Shown: in pieces, positions 18,737-28,680 of the stretch | How positions within the stretch are numbered: position 1 is the stretch's first letter | Layout of the letters: every line of letters begins with the position of its first letter | Source: Cobetia sp. cqz5-12 | GTDB taxonomy: Bacteria; Pseudomonadota; Gammaproteobacteria; Pseudomonadales; Halomonadaceae | Direction: 5' to 3' | Assembly: GCF_016495405.1 (NCBI RefSeq) | Contig: NZ_CP044522.1 | Coordinates: 2,633,876-2,697,875, forward strand | DNA length: 64,000 nt | Program-made: the position numbers and the translations under genes | Notes under the pieces: generated by a model | The model's input: the letters and a program-made list of their open reading frames with translations, nothing else | Told to the model about the DNA's origin: nothing | Databases searched by the model: none

Positions 18737-20050
18737 TCAGCGCGGCCTTGCCTGTTGCAGCTCAAGGCGACGCTCGTGGGCGCGCAGCGTGCCCCACACG
18801 ATCGCCAACCAGAAGGCATAGACCATCACGCCGCTGGCCTGGGAGAACATCACCCAGGTCATGCCGAAATCGAGGAAGGTCAGCGGCAGCAACACGCCGG
18901 CGACAGCCAGTGAGCGCAACGTCAGGTCGTCGCTGTCCAGGCGACGGTAGAAGAGTCGCAGCGGCACCAGATAGAGGGCCAGCAATGCAAGCAGGCCCAG
19001 TACTCCGCGCTTGACCCAGGCATCGAGAAACTCGTTGTGGGGATGCTCATAAGGTTGAACGTGGCGACTCAGCGCTCCCCGCTCGATCATCGCATCACGC
19101 GCTTCGGCATACCCCGTCTCGCCCCTGCCCAGCCACGGCTGCTCGGCAATCATCAGCAGAGCGCCCCGCCACATCTCGAGTCGTGCCCCCGCGGAGGTGC
19201 CGGCATTGCGGTCCTCCACGTACTTCGTGACATCCGAGACGCCGGCCTCGACACGTTGCTGGATACCGGTCGCCGGCATCATCACCATCAAGGCGATCAC
19301 GCCAGCACACATGAAGACACCGAGCCTGAGCACACGGCGTGAAATTACCTCACCATAACTGCGATACAGCACCCAGGCCGCAAAGGGAAAACCGATCCAA
19401 CCACCGCGTGTCCCAGACATCAACGAGCCGATGATGCCGAAGGCCCCGCCAACCAGCAGCGCCAGTATCCAATAACGCCGCCGGGCACCTGGCTGACTCA
19501 TGGCCCAGCCAAGTCCGGCCAGACACATCAGCCCCATCAACATGCAGATATCGCCGAAGTTGATGGTGTTGGTAAAGCCACCGGCGCGGTGTACGCCCCA
19601 CACCAGCTTCTGCCACATCGCCCAGATGCCGGTCAGCACGCTGCCGAGGATCAACCCACCCCACATCGCCCCCAGCGACGGCGGACACGACAACACCAGC
19701 AACAGCACCGGCACAGCCAGCAACAGGCGGATAGGCACGCCGGTCGTCTGCCACGCATCCCCCTGCAGCAGGATGCTCACCAGCAACAAGGCTACGAGGC
19801 CCGCCATCACGCCGATGACGGCCATGTCCTCCTTGCGAGGCGCCCGCAGAAGCGTGCGCGGTTCGCGCAGCAACCCATAGCCACTGATCAACATCAGCAG
19901 TGCCGGCCCGATGCTATAGCCAGAGGGCAGGACCAGACTGAGCAGACCTAACAGGAAAACGCCGCAGGACACGGGACGCGACGTCACCGAGGAAACATCG
20001 GCGTCAACGGGGGATGAAGCTGATCGAGCGAAGGAATCGTATGACGGCAT
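18737..20050 (-). CDS. O-antigen ligase / Wzy-type polytopic membrane protein
   Basis: A 437-residue protein with about 11 membrane spans and the O-antigen ligase (Wzy_C) signature: GTRGGWIGF in one loop and a large periplasmic loop ending HPHNEFLDAWVKRG. Family members join or polymerise undecaprenyl-linked glycans, as WaaL ligases, Wzy polymerases or protein O-oligosaccharyltransferases. I chose the ATG at 20050 because AGGAAGG lies seven bases upstream; the longer GTG start at 20101 lacks this. It is separated from ugd by a terminator. A candidate Wzy exists at 28664, so this one may be the LPS ligase or a second polymerase. Confidence 0.75.
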   Translation of the reverse strand: MPSYDSFARSASSPVDADVSSVTSRPVSCGVFLLGLLSLVLPSGYSIGPALLMLISGYGLLREPRTLLRAPRKEDMAVIGVMAGLVALLLVSILLQGDAWQTTGVPIRLLLAVPVLLLVLSCPPSLGAMWGGLILGSVLTGIWAMWQKLVWGVHRAGGFTNTINFGDICMLMGLMCLAGLGWAMSQPGARRRYWILALLVGGAFGIIGSLMSGTRGGWIGFPFAAWVLYRSYGEVISRRVLRLGVFMCAGVIALMVMMPATGIQQRVEAGVSDVTKYVEDRNAGTSAGARLEMWRGALLMIAEQPWLGRGETGYAEARDAMIERGALSRHVQPYEHPHNEFLDAWVKRGVLGLLALLALYLVPLRLFYRRLDSDDLTLRSLAVAGVLLPLTFLDFGMTWVMFSQASGVMVYAFWLAIVWGTLRAHERRLELQQARPR

Positions 20051-20245
20051 ACCTGGCCTTCCTGACCCAGTGATGACTCTATGAAGGATGGCACGAGCCA
20101 CTCAAGCGCACGCTGCAGAGGGCTATTGAGGACTCCATGGGAGAGATAGCCTGACACAACTGCCCTTCTCCTTGGCATCAGGCAAGCAGCATGAAAGTCT
20201 TCACCTATGCCCTCTTCTACCCGGTGCCCTGTGACCCCATATGAA

Positions 20246-20272
20246 AACGCCGCATCACGTGGATGCGGCGTT
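20246..20272 (-). terminator. rho-independent terminator after ugd
   Basis: AACGCCGCATC (20246-20256) pairs perfectly with GATGCGGCGTT (20262-20272) around a 5-base loop. Read on the - strand the stem is followed by TTTTC, as expected for the end of the ugd transcript. Its other side is also T-rich, so it may work in both directions. Confidence 0.75.
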
Positions 20273-20302
20273 GTATTTTCGATCAAGAACCAGCGCTCAG
20301 AA

Positions 20303-21469
20303 TCAATCGTTGCCGAACAGATCGCGGGTGTAGACCTTGTCGACCACATCGGCGAGCTCTTCCGCCATGCGATTGCTCAGAATGACGTCAGCTTCCTGCT
20401 TGAACGCCTCGAGATCCCGCATGACGCGTGACCCGAAAAAGGTATCCTCTTCCAGTACCGGCTCGTACACCACCACTTCCACACCCTTGGCCTTGATGCG
20501 CTTCATCACGCCCTGCATGGCACTGGCGCGGAAGTTGTCAGAGCCGGACTTCATCACCAGACGATACACCCCCACCACCTGCGGGTTGCGCTTGAGCACG
20601 GACTCCGCAATGAAGTCCTTGCGCGTAGTGTTGGCATCGACGATGGCCTGGATCATGTTGTTGGGCACTTCCTGATAATTGGCCAACAACTGCTTGGTAT
20701 CCTTCGGCAGACAGTAGCCCCCATACCCGAATGACGGGTTGTGGTAGTGCTGCCCAATGCGCGGGTCCAGTCCCACCCCTTCGATGATCTGCCTGGCATC
20801 CAGGCCATGTGATTCGGCGTAGGTATCCAGCTCATTGAAGTAGGCGACGCGCATTGCCAGGTAGGTATTGGCGAACAGCTTGATGGCCTCTGCTTCGGTG
20901 CTGTCAGTGAAGAGCACATCGACACCCTGCTTGATGGCACCTTCCTTGAGCAGCCCGGCAAATACCTCGGCACGCTCGGAGCGCTCACCGACGATGATGC
21001 GAGACGGATGCAGGTTGTCGTACAGCGCCTTGCCTTCACGCAGGAATTCCGGCGAGAACATCAGATTCTGAGTCTGGAAACGCTCACGCGCCTCAGCCGT
21101 ATAGCCTACCGGCACAGTAGACTTTATCACCATCACCGTATCAGGATTAATGTCGCACACATCCTGAATCACCGCTTCCACACTCTTGGTGTTGAAGTAG
21201 TTGGTGGTGGCATCGTAATCCGTCGGCGTCGCGATGATCACGAAATCGGCATCGCGGTAGGCCTCTTCCTTGTCGAGGGTAGCGCGGAAATTCAGATCTC
21301 CACGCGCCAAAAACTCATGAATCTCATTATCGACGATAGGTGAGATACCACGGTTCAGGCCTTCCACCTTCTCCGGCACGATATCCAACGCGACGATTTC
21401 ATGATGCTGAGACAGCAGCATGGCGTTGGAGAGACCGACATAACCGGTGCCTGCGATGGCAATTTTCAT
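20303..21469 (-). CDS. ugd: UDP-glucose 6-dehydrogenase
   Basis: Oxidises UDP-glucose twice with NAD+ to UDP-glucuronate, a precursor for acidic exopolysaccharides. It is 388 residues, the size of E. coli Ugd. [12 protein letters not shown] at the start binds NAD; the [30 protein letters not shown] and [12 protein letters not shown] (catalytic Cys) segments are all present. It is the last gene of the polysaccharide locus on this strand, followed by a terminator, and lies 71 AT-rich bases after rfbC. Its presence suggests that the polymer contains glucuronic acid or a derived sugar. Confidence 0.93.
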   Translation of the reverse strand: MKIAIAGTGYVGLSNAMLLSQHHEIVALDIVPEKVEGLNRGISPIVDNEIHEFLARGDLNFRATLDKEEAYRDADFVIIATPTDYDATTNYFNTKSVEAVIQDVCDINPDTVMVIKSTVPVGYTAEARERFQTQNLMFSPEFLREGKALYDNLHPSRIIVGERSERAEVFAGLLKEGAIKQGVDVLFTDSTEAEAIKLFANTYLAMRVAYFNELDTYAESHGLDARQIIEGVGLDPRIGQHYHNPSFGYGGYCLPKDTKQLLANYQEVPNNMIQAIVDANTTRKDFIAESVLKRNPQVVGVYRLVMKSGSDNFRASAMQGVMKRIKAKGVEVVVYEPVLEEDTFFGSRVMRDLEAFKQEADVILSNRMAEELADVVDKVYTRDLFGND

Positions 21470-21540
21470 TAAGAATAGCCTTCAATGATATTGAATTTTA
21501 ACTGAAGATAAATTTTCAAGTAGCAAGAAAACCAGCAAAA

Positions 21541-22086
21541 CTAAAAATAGTTAGCGCTAAAAAAACTAACAGCTAACGAGTCTTTATTTGATAACTTCGG
21601 AGCTTCGCCATTTACCAACGGCCATTCGACCCCCACGCTGGCGTCATTCCATTTCAGTGAGTACTCATCCCCCGGGGCATAATAATCCGTGCACTTGTAC
21701 TGGAACTCCGCGGTTTCGCTGATGACATAGAAGCCATGGGCGAATCCCGGCGGCACCCATAGCATCTGCTGATTGTCTTCGCTCAAATGGGCACCGACCC
21801 ACTGACCGAATGTCGGACTACTCTTGCGCATGTCGACGGCCACATCGAAGACTTCGCCCTGAGTCACACGCACCAGCTTGCCCTGCGGCTGATTCAGCTG
21901 GTAGTGCAGGCCACGCAGAATGCCCTGACGGGATTTGCTGTGGTTGTCCTGCACGAAGGTGTAATCACCGCAGTGCTCGACAAATTCGCTCTGGCGAAAG
22001 GTCTCCATGAAGAAGCCACGCTCATCACCGAATTTTTGCGGGGTCAGCAGCACGACATCCGGGATGGCGAGTCTTTCAAAATTCAT
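21541..22086 (-). CDS. rfbC: dTDP-4-dehydrorhamnose 3,5-epimerase
   Basis: Third step of dTDP-L-rhamnose synthesis. The 181-residue cupin-fold protein has the family landmarks: DERGFFMETFR, FVQDNHSKSRQGILRGLHYQ with the catalytic His, KLVRVTQGEVFDVAVDMR, and VPPGFAHGFYV. The gene order is rmlB-rmlD-rmlA-rmlC. A strong hairpin terminator (22211-22249) stands between rmlA and rmlC, so it may be expressed separately or at a lower level. Its 3' end (about 21541-21600) is more AT-rich than the rest. Confidence 0.94.
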   Translation of the reverse strand: MNFERLAIPDVVLLTPQKFGDERGFFMETFRQSEFVEHCGDYTFVQDNHSKSRQGILRGLHYQLNQPQGKLVRVTQGEVFDVAVDMRKSSPTFGQWVGAHLSEDNQQMLWVPPGFAHGFYVISETAEFQYKCTDYYAPGDEYSLKWNDASVGVEWPLVNGEAPKLSNKDSLAVSFFSANYF

Positions 22087-22210
22087 GCGGTCTTCGCTCC
22101 TTGTAGGGGACAGATATCACTTCAACAGTCACAGGCTCGATGCCCTGCCGGCCCAGGCACGGCAAGGCTCTGCTTCGATAGCACGCAGGCGTGGCAGGTC
22201 GCAATGAAAA

Positions 22211-22249
22211 TTCCCGCAGTCCTCGCCATGTTCGCGAGGACTGCGGGAA
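22211..22249 (-). terminator. rho-independent terminator between rmlA and rmlC
   Basis: TTCCCGCAGTCCTCGC (22211-22226) pairs perfectly over 16 bases with 22234-22249, around a 7-base loop. On the - strand the stem is followed by TTTTCATTG, a classic intrinsic terminator. It lies within an otherwise collinear gene series, so RfaH-type antitermination could matter here. Confidence 0.75.
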
Positions 22250-22331
22250 AGCGGGTACATCAGCATTGACTTCACTGCATGCGTACCCGGCAACAGCGCC
22301 CGCTCTCAGATGTCGAACTCAGGTATCAAGC

Positions 22332-23222
22332 TCAGTAGTTGCCACGGCGCTTGTCATCCAGGCGCTTGAGCAGGTACTGGCCGTAACCGGTCTTCTTGAG
22401 TGCGGTGCCCTGCTCTTCGAGCTGCTCGTCGCTGATCCAGCCGTTGGTCCAGGCGATTTCCTCGAGACATGCCACCTTCAGGCCCTGACGATGCTCGATG
22501 GTTTGCACGTACTGGCCTGCTTCCAGCAGGCTGTCGTGGGTGCCAGTATCCAGCCAGGCGAAGCCACGCCCCAGTCGCTCGACACGCAGGTCACCACGTT
22601 CCAGATAGGCATTGTTGATGCTGGTGATTTCCAGCTCGCCACGCTCGGACGGCTCCACGGACTTGGCGATCTCGACCACATCATTGTCATAGAAGTAGAG
22701 GCCTGTCACCGCATAGGGCGACTTGGGCTTCAGCGGCTTCTCCTCGATGGACATCGCCTTGCCAGAGTCATCGAACTCCACCACGCCGAAGCGCTCCGGG
22801 TCCTGCACGAGGTAACCAAAGACGGTCGCGCCGCTCGGCTGAGTCGCGGCACGCTTCAGCTGATCCGAGAAGTGCTGACCATGGAAGATGTTGTCACCCA
22901 GCACCAGGCAGACCGAATCATCGCCGATGAATTCCTCACCGATGATGAAGGCCTGCGCCAGTCCATCCGGGCTCGGCTGCACGGCATACTCGAAACTCAC
23001 GCCATACTGTTCACCATTGCCCAGTAGATTCTCATATTGCGGCAGATCTTCCGGGGTAGAGATGATCAGGATCTCGCGAATACCGGCCAGCATCAGGACA
23101 GAGACCGGATAAAAGATCATTGGTTTGTCGTAGATCGGCAGCAGTTGCTTGGATACACCGCGAGTGATCGGATGCAGTCGTGTACCGGAACCACCGGCGA
23201 GGATGATACCCTTGCGCGCCAT
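22332..23222 (-). CDS. rfbA: glucose-1-phosphate thymidylyltransferase
   Basis: First step of dTDP-L-rhamnose synthesis: dTTP plus glucose 1-phosphate gives dTDP-glucose. The 296-residue product has [16 protein letters not shown] at the N-terminus, [16 protein letters not shown], the [10 protein letters not shown] metal site and [13 protein letters not shown], all characteristic of RmlA. It sits 108 bases downstream of rmlD and upstream of a strong terminator. Confidence 0.96.
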   Translation of the reverse strand: MARKGIILAGGSGTRLHPITRGVSKQLLPIYDKPMIFYPVSVLMLAGIREILIISTPEDLPQYENLLGNGEQYGVSFEYAVQPSPDGLAQAFIIGEEFIGDDSVCLVLGDNIFHGQHFSDQLKRAATQPSGATVFGYLVQDPERFGVVEFDDSGKAMSIEEKPLKPKSPYAVTGLYFYDNDVVEIAKSVEPSERGELEITSINNAYLERGDLRVERLGRGFAWLDTGTHDSLLEAGQYVQTIEHRQGLKVACLEEIAWTNGWISDEQLEEQGTALKKTGYGQYLLKRLDDKRRGNY

Positions 23223-23330
23223 ATCAAAATCCTTGTCGTATCGACGTCTAGCGTTTCATTCGAAGAAGATCAGGTGCCGCGGGATGCCACACACTGAAGA
23301 TGACCTGCCAATGTGACAGAGACCGCTGAC

Positions 23331-24227
23331 TCAGCGATCCAGATGTTCCTTGAGTGTCAGCGCCAGCTGAGACTGCCAGTCAGGCAGCTCGAGGCCAAGT
23401 GCTACCTCGAGTTTCGTCAGCGCAAGACGGGAATTCAGTGGGCGTGTCGCCGGTGTCGGGTATTCCGCTGTCGAGATGCCACCCAGCGTCTGCGGGTCTA
23501 TCGCCAGCGTTTCCCCCTGCGCGATGGCCAGGCGGAAGATGCTCTGGGCGAACCCGTGCCAGCTGGTGGTGCCCTGCGGCGCCAGGTGATAAAGCCCAGA
23601 GTCGATCCGTTGGCGCAGTGCCTCACAGGTGAGCTGGGCGATCAAGCGCGCAGGAGTCGGCGCACCGATCTGATCATGGACGATATTCAATGTATCGCGA
23701 TCACGCCCCAGCTTGAGCATCGTCTTCATGAAGTTGTTGCCACGCGCGGCATACACCCAACTAGTGCGGAACACCAAGTGACGACAGCCACTGGCCAATA
23801 CTGACTCATCGCCAGCCAGCTTGCTCTCGCCATAGACGGATAGCGGCGACGTCGGGCTGTCTTCACGCCACGGCTGATCCCCATCTCCCGGATAGACATA
23901 ATCCGACGAGTAGTGCACCAGGGTGGCGTCGAGCTCAGTGGCTTTTTCGGCCAACAGGGCAGGCAGCTCTGCATTGAGGCGCATCGCGCCGTCGCGCTCA
24001 TCTTCTGCCTTATCGACTGCCGTCCAGGCGGCGGCGTTGAGAATCAGCTGTGGTTGATACGCCTGCACCCAGGCTGATACCGCAGCGAGATCACTGACAT
24101 CCAGTTCACTGCGGCGCGGTGCACTCACCTCACCGAAGGGCGCAAAGCTGCGCTGCAACTCGAACCCGACCTGGCCATTGCCACCCAGAATCAGAATGCG
24201 GCCAAAGCGTGTGGACGTCGTCATCAT
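23331..24227 (-). CDS. rfbD: dTDP-4-dehydrorhamnose reductase
   Basis: Final step of dTDP-L-rhamnose synthesis, reducing dTDP-4-keto-L-rhamnose. It is an extended SDR with GGNGQVGFELQ as nucleotide motif, NAAAWTAVDKAE, YSSDYVYPG and the catalytic YGESK. The first ATG overlaps the rmlB stop (ATGA on the - strand); a second ATG follows directly, so the start could be one codon later. About 298 residues, normal for RmlD. Confidence 0.95.
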   Translation of the reverse strand: MMTTSTRFGRILILGGNGQVGFELQRSFAPFGEVSAPRRSELDVSDLAAVSAWVQAYQPQLILNAAAWTAVDKAEDERDGAMRLNAELPALLAEKATELDATLVHYSSDYVYPGDGDQPWREDSPTSPLSVYGESKLAGDESVLASGCRHLVFRTSWVYAARGNNFMKTMLKLGRDRDTLNIVHDQIGAPTPARLIAQLTCEALRQRIDSGLYHLAPQGTTSWHGFAQSIFRLAIAQGETLAIDPQTLGGISTAEYPTPATRPLNSRLALTKLEVALGLELPDWQSQLALTLKEHLDR

Positions 24228-25303
24228 CAGCTCCCGGTACCCAGACGTTCACCGCGATAGCTGCCGTCCTGAACACGCTGCCACCAGCTTTCATTCGCCA
24301 GGTACCACTCGACCGTCTTGCGCAGACCGGTCTCGAAGGTTTCCTGTGGTACCCAGCCCAGTTCACGTTCGATCTTGGCGGCGTCAATCGCATAGCGCAC
24401 ATCGTGGCCAGGGCGATCCGTCACGTAGGTAATCAAGTCTTCGTACTTGGAGATTCCCGCCGGCTTTTCGGGCACCAGTTCTTCCAGCAGGGCACACAGT
24501 GTCTTGACGACTTCGATGTTCTGCTTCTCGTTATGGCCGCCGATGTTGTAGGTCTCGGCGATCTCGCCTTCGGTGGCGACCTTGATCAACGCACGAGCGT
24601 GGTCTTCCACGTACAACCAGTCACGCACCTGCTTGCCATCGCCATACACCGGCAACGCCTTGCCTGCCAGCGCATTGAGAATCATCAGCGGGATGAGCTT
24701 CTCGGGGAAATGGTACGGGCCGTAGTTGTTGGAGCAGTTGGTGACCAACGTCGGCAGACCATAGGTACGCTGCCAAGCCCGCACGAGGTGATCCGAACTT
24801 GCCTTGCTGGCAGAGTACGGGGAGCTGGGGGCATAGGCAGTCGTCTCGGTGAAGAGGTCTTCCGGCCCTTCGAGATCGCCATACACCTCATCAGTGGAGA
24901 TGTGATGGAAACGGAAACCAGCAGCCTTCTCGGCATCAGTCTCCTTCAGCCCCTTCCAGTACTGACGCGCCGCTTCCAGCAACTGATAGGTGCCGACGAT
25001 ATTCGTCTGGATGAAATCCGCGGGGCCATCGATGGAGCGATCCACGTGGCTTTCGGCCGCCAGGTGCATCACGATATCCGGTTGGAATTCTGCGAAGACG
25101 GCTTTCATCTTCTCGCCATCGCAGATGTCCGCCTGCACGAAGTGATAGCGATCCGAGTCCGCCACCTCGGCCAATGACTCGAGGTTCCCCGCGTAGGTTA
25201 ATGCATCCAGATTGATGACGGTATGTTGAGTTGAGCGAATCAGCTCACGGACGACCGCAGAACCAATGAAACCAGCTCCACCAGTAATTAAGTAGATAGA
25301 CAT
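24227..25303 (-). CDS. rfbB: dTDP-glucose 4,6-dehydratase
   Basis: Second step of dTDP-L-rhamnose synthesis, converting dTDP-glucose to the 4-keto-6-deoxy sugar. The 358-residue extended SDR shows [39 protein letters not shown], and [15 protein letters not shown] with the catalytic Tyr. Its last base overlaps rmlD. The first 15 codons or so share the AT-rich character of the adjoining cassette while the rest is GC-rich, which puts a possible recombination junction inside this gene. Confidence 0.96.
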   Translation of the reverse strand: MSIYLITGGAGFIGSAVVRELIRSTQHTVINLDALTYAGNLESLAEVADSDRYHFVQADICDGEKMKAVFAEFQPDIVMHLAAESHVDRSIDGPADFIQTNIVGTYQLLEAARQYWKGLKETDAEKAAGFRFHHISTDEVYGDLEGPEDLFTETTAYAPSSPYSASKASSDHLVRAWQRTYGLPTLVTNCSNNYGPYHFPEKLIPLMILNALAGKALPVYGDGKQVRDWLYVEDHARALIKVATEGEIAETYNIGGHNEKQNIEVVKTLCALLEELVPEKPAGISKYEDLITYVTDRPGHDVRYAIDAAKIERELGWVPQETFETGLRKTVEWYLANESWWQRVQDGSYRGERLGTGS

Positions 25304-25304
25304 T

Positions 25305-26375
25305 TTAATTCAACCCAAGAGCAGAAAAGTACTTCTTAGCAATAACTTCCCAAGTATAAAATCGATTAGCGATTGATTTTACTTCAAGAATAGACTTAGT
25401 GCATTTCTCCTGGTTCGAATTTATAACTTCTTTCAAAGAATCAGGATTTGAGAAAAATGTGCCTTGCCCTTTTAGAGTTTCACGATTATAACAACAGTCA
25501 AACGCTAATATAGGGACAGAAAAGTGCATCATTTCAACTAAAGACGGATTCGTGCCACCAGCGGTGTGACCATGCACATATGCACTAGCGTTAGATCTAT
25601 ACGCATATAAAAGCCCTACATCGTAAATAGGGTCGAGCATATGAATATTGTTAAACCCTGAATACTTCTCTCTTAATTCTTGCCCGTACTCACTATTCTG
25701 CCAGTTACCTATAAAGATAATATTTTTATTTGTTAGAGAGTAGGCTTCCAATATGAGTCCAACACTATTTTCTGGCTCTATGCGGCAAACTGAAAGAGCA
25801 TACTCAAAGTTTACTGGTGATTCAACACTATCAGGCATATCCAAAACAGCATGATCACCACCATAAGCAATAGTGACAGATGCTTTGTTATATTCATCCT
25901 GGACATAGTCTGTTATTGCTTGATTGTCTGTAATAACAACGTGCGAAAACTTCACAGCCAGTTTTTCAGAGAATTTTAGAAAGCTCTTTGCTAACCTTGA
26001 CCATTTATCACGCTTCCATTCTAAACCGTCAATATTAGTGACAATTTTAGTTTTTGGCTGTATTAATCTAATGATTGGCAGAACTATAGCACCAGAAACA
26101 CCTAGTATTAGTATACAATCAGATCTATTTTTGATGGCAGAAAATATTGAAATTATATCGTAAGCAATACTAGATATACCATTGGCATTTAAATCAATAT
26201 ACTTTAAACTTGCTCCTTTATAGTATTTCTGTCTTACAGTATAAGATTTACTTGAGCAGTAAACAGCCACGGAGTTATTATTAGCCATACCGTTTGATAG
26301 TAAATTCTCTACTAACGTTTCAAAACCGCCGTATGATGCTGGAACACCAACGATACCTACAATGGAAACTCTCAT
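25305..26375 (-). CDS. rhamnosyltransferase-like GT4 with DUF1972 domain (WchF-type)
   Basis: A 356-residue family-4 glycosyltransferase. The N-terminus ([20 protein letters not shown]) matches the DUF1972 domain found in WchF/Cps2T-type rhamnosyltransferases; the C-terminal half has the GT4 donor-binding part ([38 protein letters not shown]). With a complete dTDP-rhamnose pathway next door, transfer of L-rhamnose to the growing repeat unit is the best guess. It acts at the cytoplasmic membrane face. AT-rich, part of the transferred cassette; its stop is one base from the rmlB start. Confidence 0.78.
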   Translation of the reverse strand: MRVSIVGIVGVPASYGGFETLVENLLSNGMANNNSVAVYCSSKSYTVRQKYYKGASLKYIDLNANGISSIAYDIISIFSAIKNRSDCILILGVSGAIVLPIIRLIQPKTKIVTNIDGLEWKRDKWSRLAKSFLKFSEKLAVKFSHVVITDNQAITDYVQDEYNKASVTIAYGGDHAVLDMPDSVESPVNFEYALSVCRIEPENSVGLILEAYSLTNKNIIFIGNWQNSEYGQELREKYSGFNNIHMLDPIYDVGLLYAYRSNASAYVHGHTAGGTNPSLVEMMHFSVPILAFDCCYNRETLKGQGTFFSNPDSLKEVINSNQEKCTKSILEVKSIANRFYTWEVIAKKYFSALGLN

Positions 26376-26376
26376 A

Positions 26377-27543
26377 TCACAACTCTACATTTGAGTATAA
26401 ATAGTGCATACCATATATTTCTTTAACCTTAGATACATTCTCCCTTTTCTCTTTTATATCGTGTAGGTCTAATTTTTCTAAAAACTTCGTCAACTCATCG
26501 CTATCGTCTTGCATAACCCATCCAATGCCATTTTTCATTATCAGCTCATTAACATCATTAGAGTTATAAGATATTATCGGTAAAGAAGATGCCATAAAAT
26601 CAAAAAATTTATTCGGCAAATAAGAAGCAGCCCCTTTTTTTAGTGGTAGAAGACCGATATCAAACTTGGAGAGGTTTTTGGATATAAAGAGCGGATGACA
26701 CATACCGTGGAATACAATACTATTTGATGAAACCATATTTTTATATTTTTCTAAATTTATTCCACCACCAAAAACGTGAAGTACGATGTTTTGAGAAGAT
26801 AAAGAGGACAAAGCTCTTATAAAGCTAGTAAGATCGAATTGTTGGGATAAATAACCAACATAAGCTATATTAATATAGCTAGAATCTAACTCTACTTCCT
26901 TGTGGCCATTACAATCGGCTTTCCATCTAGAATCATCATAACCAAGTGGTATAAATTTAAGATTTTCCGAATTTATACTCATCGAAGTGTTTTTATGTAT
27001 CCATGGCAAAAAGCCAGGTGCTACATACAATATTTTAGCAACGTTAGAGAATGAGTAGTTATAGAAAAAATTGCAATAGGCAGAAAACAATTCAATCATT
27101 TTACTTTGTGATTCAGAGTTCACCAATGCATCTGGCCATATATCTCTGACATCAACTATTAGCTTAAATTTTTTTATTTTCGATGCTAGGTTACATACAA
27201 ACAAAACTTCTGGAGGTATCGCGTTCACTAATACTGAATCCCCCCTTTTAGCTCGAAATAACAAATACATCAATAGCATGAATGCAAATGACATATTGGA
27301 TAAAACTCGCATTATAGAAATATTATCACTATACTTTAATATAGGTAAAATAACGTTAGAAATATTCATGTTAAATAATTTATCTTTTAGCTCGGTCTTA
27401 CTCCTTAACAATTTGTATCTGTGATCAAATCTAGATGTTATCAATATAGCATCTTGTCTACTATTGCGTATAAATTCTATATTACGGCTTGATATATCTT
27501 TAATGAAGTTTTCAGACTCAAAGGGAGCTATTACATGTAACAT
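26377..27543 (-). CDS. family 4 glycosyltransferase
   Basis: A 388-residue AT-rich gene whose product has the two-lobed GT4 (GT-B) layout: an N-terminal acceptor-binding half with a hydrophobic stretch around 88-125 (membrane association) and a C-terminal half with YVGYLSQQFDLTSFI, FGGGINLEKYK and LLPLKKGAASYLPNKFFDFMASSLPII, where the K-x-F-D-F-M-A segment resembles the E-x7-E region. It resembles WbuB-like enzymes; donor and acceptor sugars are unknown. It lies 6 bases downstream of the Wzx-like gene and one base upstream of the next glycosyltransferase. Confidence 0.75.
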   Translation of the reverse strand: MLHVIAPFESENFIKDISSRNIEFIRNSRQDAILITSRFDHRYKLLRSKTELKDKLFNMNISNVILPILKYSDNISIMRVLSNMSFAFMLLMYLLFRAKRGDSVLVNAIPPEVLFVCNLASKIKKFKLIVDVRDIWPDALVNSESQSKMIELFSAYCNFFYNYSFSNVAKILYVAPGFLPWIHKNTSMSINSENLKFIPLGYDDSRWKADCNGHKEVELDSSYINIAYVGYLSQQFDLTSFIRALSSLSSQNIVLHVFGGGINLEKYKNMVSSNSIVFHGMCHPLFISKNLSKFDIGLLPLKKGAASYLPNKFFDFMASSLPIISYNSNDVNELIMKNGIGWVMQDDSDELTKFLEKLDLHDIKEKRENVSKVKEIYGMHYLYSNVEL

Positions 27544-27549
27544 CTGTTT

Positions 27550-28680
27550 TTACCTTCTATTGCTTGATACAGAGTATGTAGTGGTTAATACGCCAATGCA
27601 AAAAGCGGCCGTTAATATCCCAAGATTAAAGTTGCTCGTGAAATAATTTATTGCCCAAGCTAAAAACATAATACCCGTTAACCATATGTTAATTCTCAGT
27701 GCACTCCGATTTTGTCCCCAAATAAAATATCTAGCGTCTACAAACATCAACAACGAGAATAAATATAATATAAATACAGGTAATAAAGCGAAATCTATAT
27801 TATTTATAAAATCTAAATAACGTCCTAAGAAAGGATAGATATTCATATAACTTATACAATAAAACACGAATGCCGAAAGAAGCATAAATATAATAGGAAT
27901 TGAAATCGGGACACTTTTAAGCTTATTGTTTAGCCTATAGGCATATCTACGATTTACCACAACCATACTAATCTGCCAAAAAGCTTCTGCTACAGAGTAA
28001 GTGATGGACATAATATCAGACAAAACACCGTAGATATTAGACAATATCAATACTGGTGTTCTAAAAGCAAAATAGAAAATTGAACCCGATACGCTTTTAC
28101 TTATCGAATCTCGCACTAACCTAAACACAAAAATGCTTGAGCTATAATGCTTTTTCCATAGTAAATTAACTCTTAAAATGTACAAAATAGAAATGGTAAC
28201 AAAAAAATGAGTAATTAAATGCATGATCAATAGTTCATTGCCGCTACTAGGATCAAATATAACTACTGAAGGCAAAAATATAAGCCACGGCAGATTAACC
28301 ATCAAGTCAAACCCATTAGGAGAGATAGTCCTAATCACACCATTAACAAGAAAGCTGAAAGAAAAAATCACGACTGCCAAAGCAATATAATTTGAAAGAT
28401 AGATTGATAACAATAGCGAAAAAATAAAAATAAAAACAAAGAAAGCAAGTGACTCAGATATATATAAATCAGATATTCTTTTGACACCTTTAACTCTTGT
28501 AGGTAAGTACTCCTCAACTCCTCCAAACAATAGCTTTGTAAACAGCATTGAATAAGTTAGGCTTATAAAATATGTAGAAAAAACACCATTTTGCAGATTT
28601 GGTGCTATCATAATTAAAAAAAGCAGCTTAGAAGCTAAACTTAAAAGTTTCAAAAATATGCCTTTAAACACTTCTCGCAT
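27550..28680 (-). CDS. Wzx-like polysaccharide repeat-unit flippase (divergent)
   Basis: A 376-residue, very hydrophobic protein with about 10-12 membrane spans and few recognisable motifs. Size, topology, AT-rich composition and position between a Wzy-like gene and glycosyltransferases make it the only flippase candidate of the locus. Flippases of this group move undecaprenyl-diphosphate-linked repeat units across the inner membrane. The N-terminus (KLLSLASKLLFLIMIAPNL) resembles the MOP-type start. The call rests on topology and context rather than motifs. It overlaps the Wzy-like gene by 17 bases. Confidence 0.6.
   Translation of the reverse strand: MREVFKGIFLKLLSLASKLLFLIMIAPNLQNGVFSTYFISLTYSMLFTKLLFGGVEEYLPTRVKGVKRISDLYISESLAFFVFIFIFSLLLSIYLSNYIALAVVIFSFSFLVNGVIRTISPNGFDLMVNLPWLIFLPSVVIFDPSSGNELLIMHLITHFFVTISILYILRVNLLWKKHYSSSIFVFRLVRDSISKSVSGSIFYFAFRTPVLILSNIYGVLSDIMSITYSVAEAFWQISMVVVNRRYAYRLNNKLKSVPISIPIIFMLLSAFVFYCISYMNIYPFLGRYLDFINNIDFALLPVFILYLFSLLMFVDARYFIWGQNRSALRINIWLTGIMFLAWAINYFTSNFNLGILTAAFCIGVLTTTYSVSSNRR

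Noticed and set aside
21550..21577. GTTAGC/GCTAAC inverted repeat at the end of rfbC
   Set aside because: Only six base pairs with a long loop; not convincing as a terminator despite the AT-rich setting.
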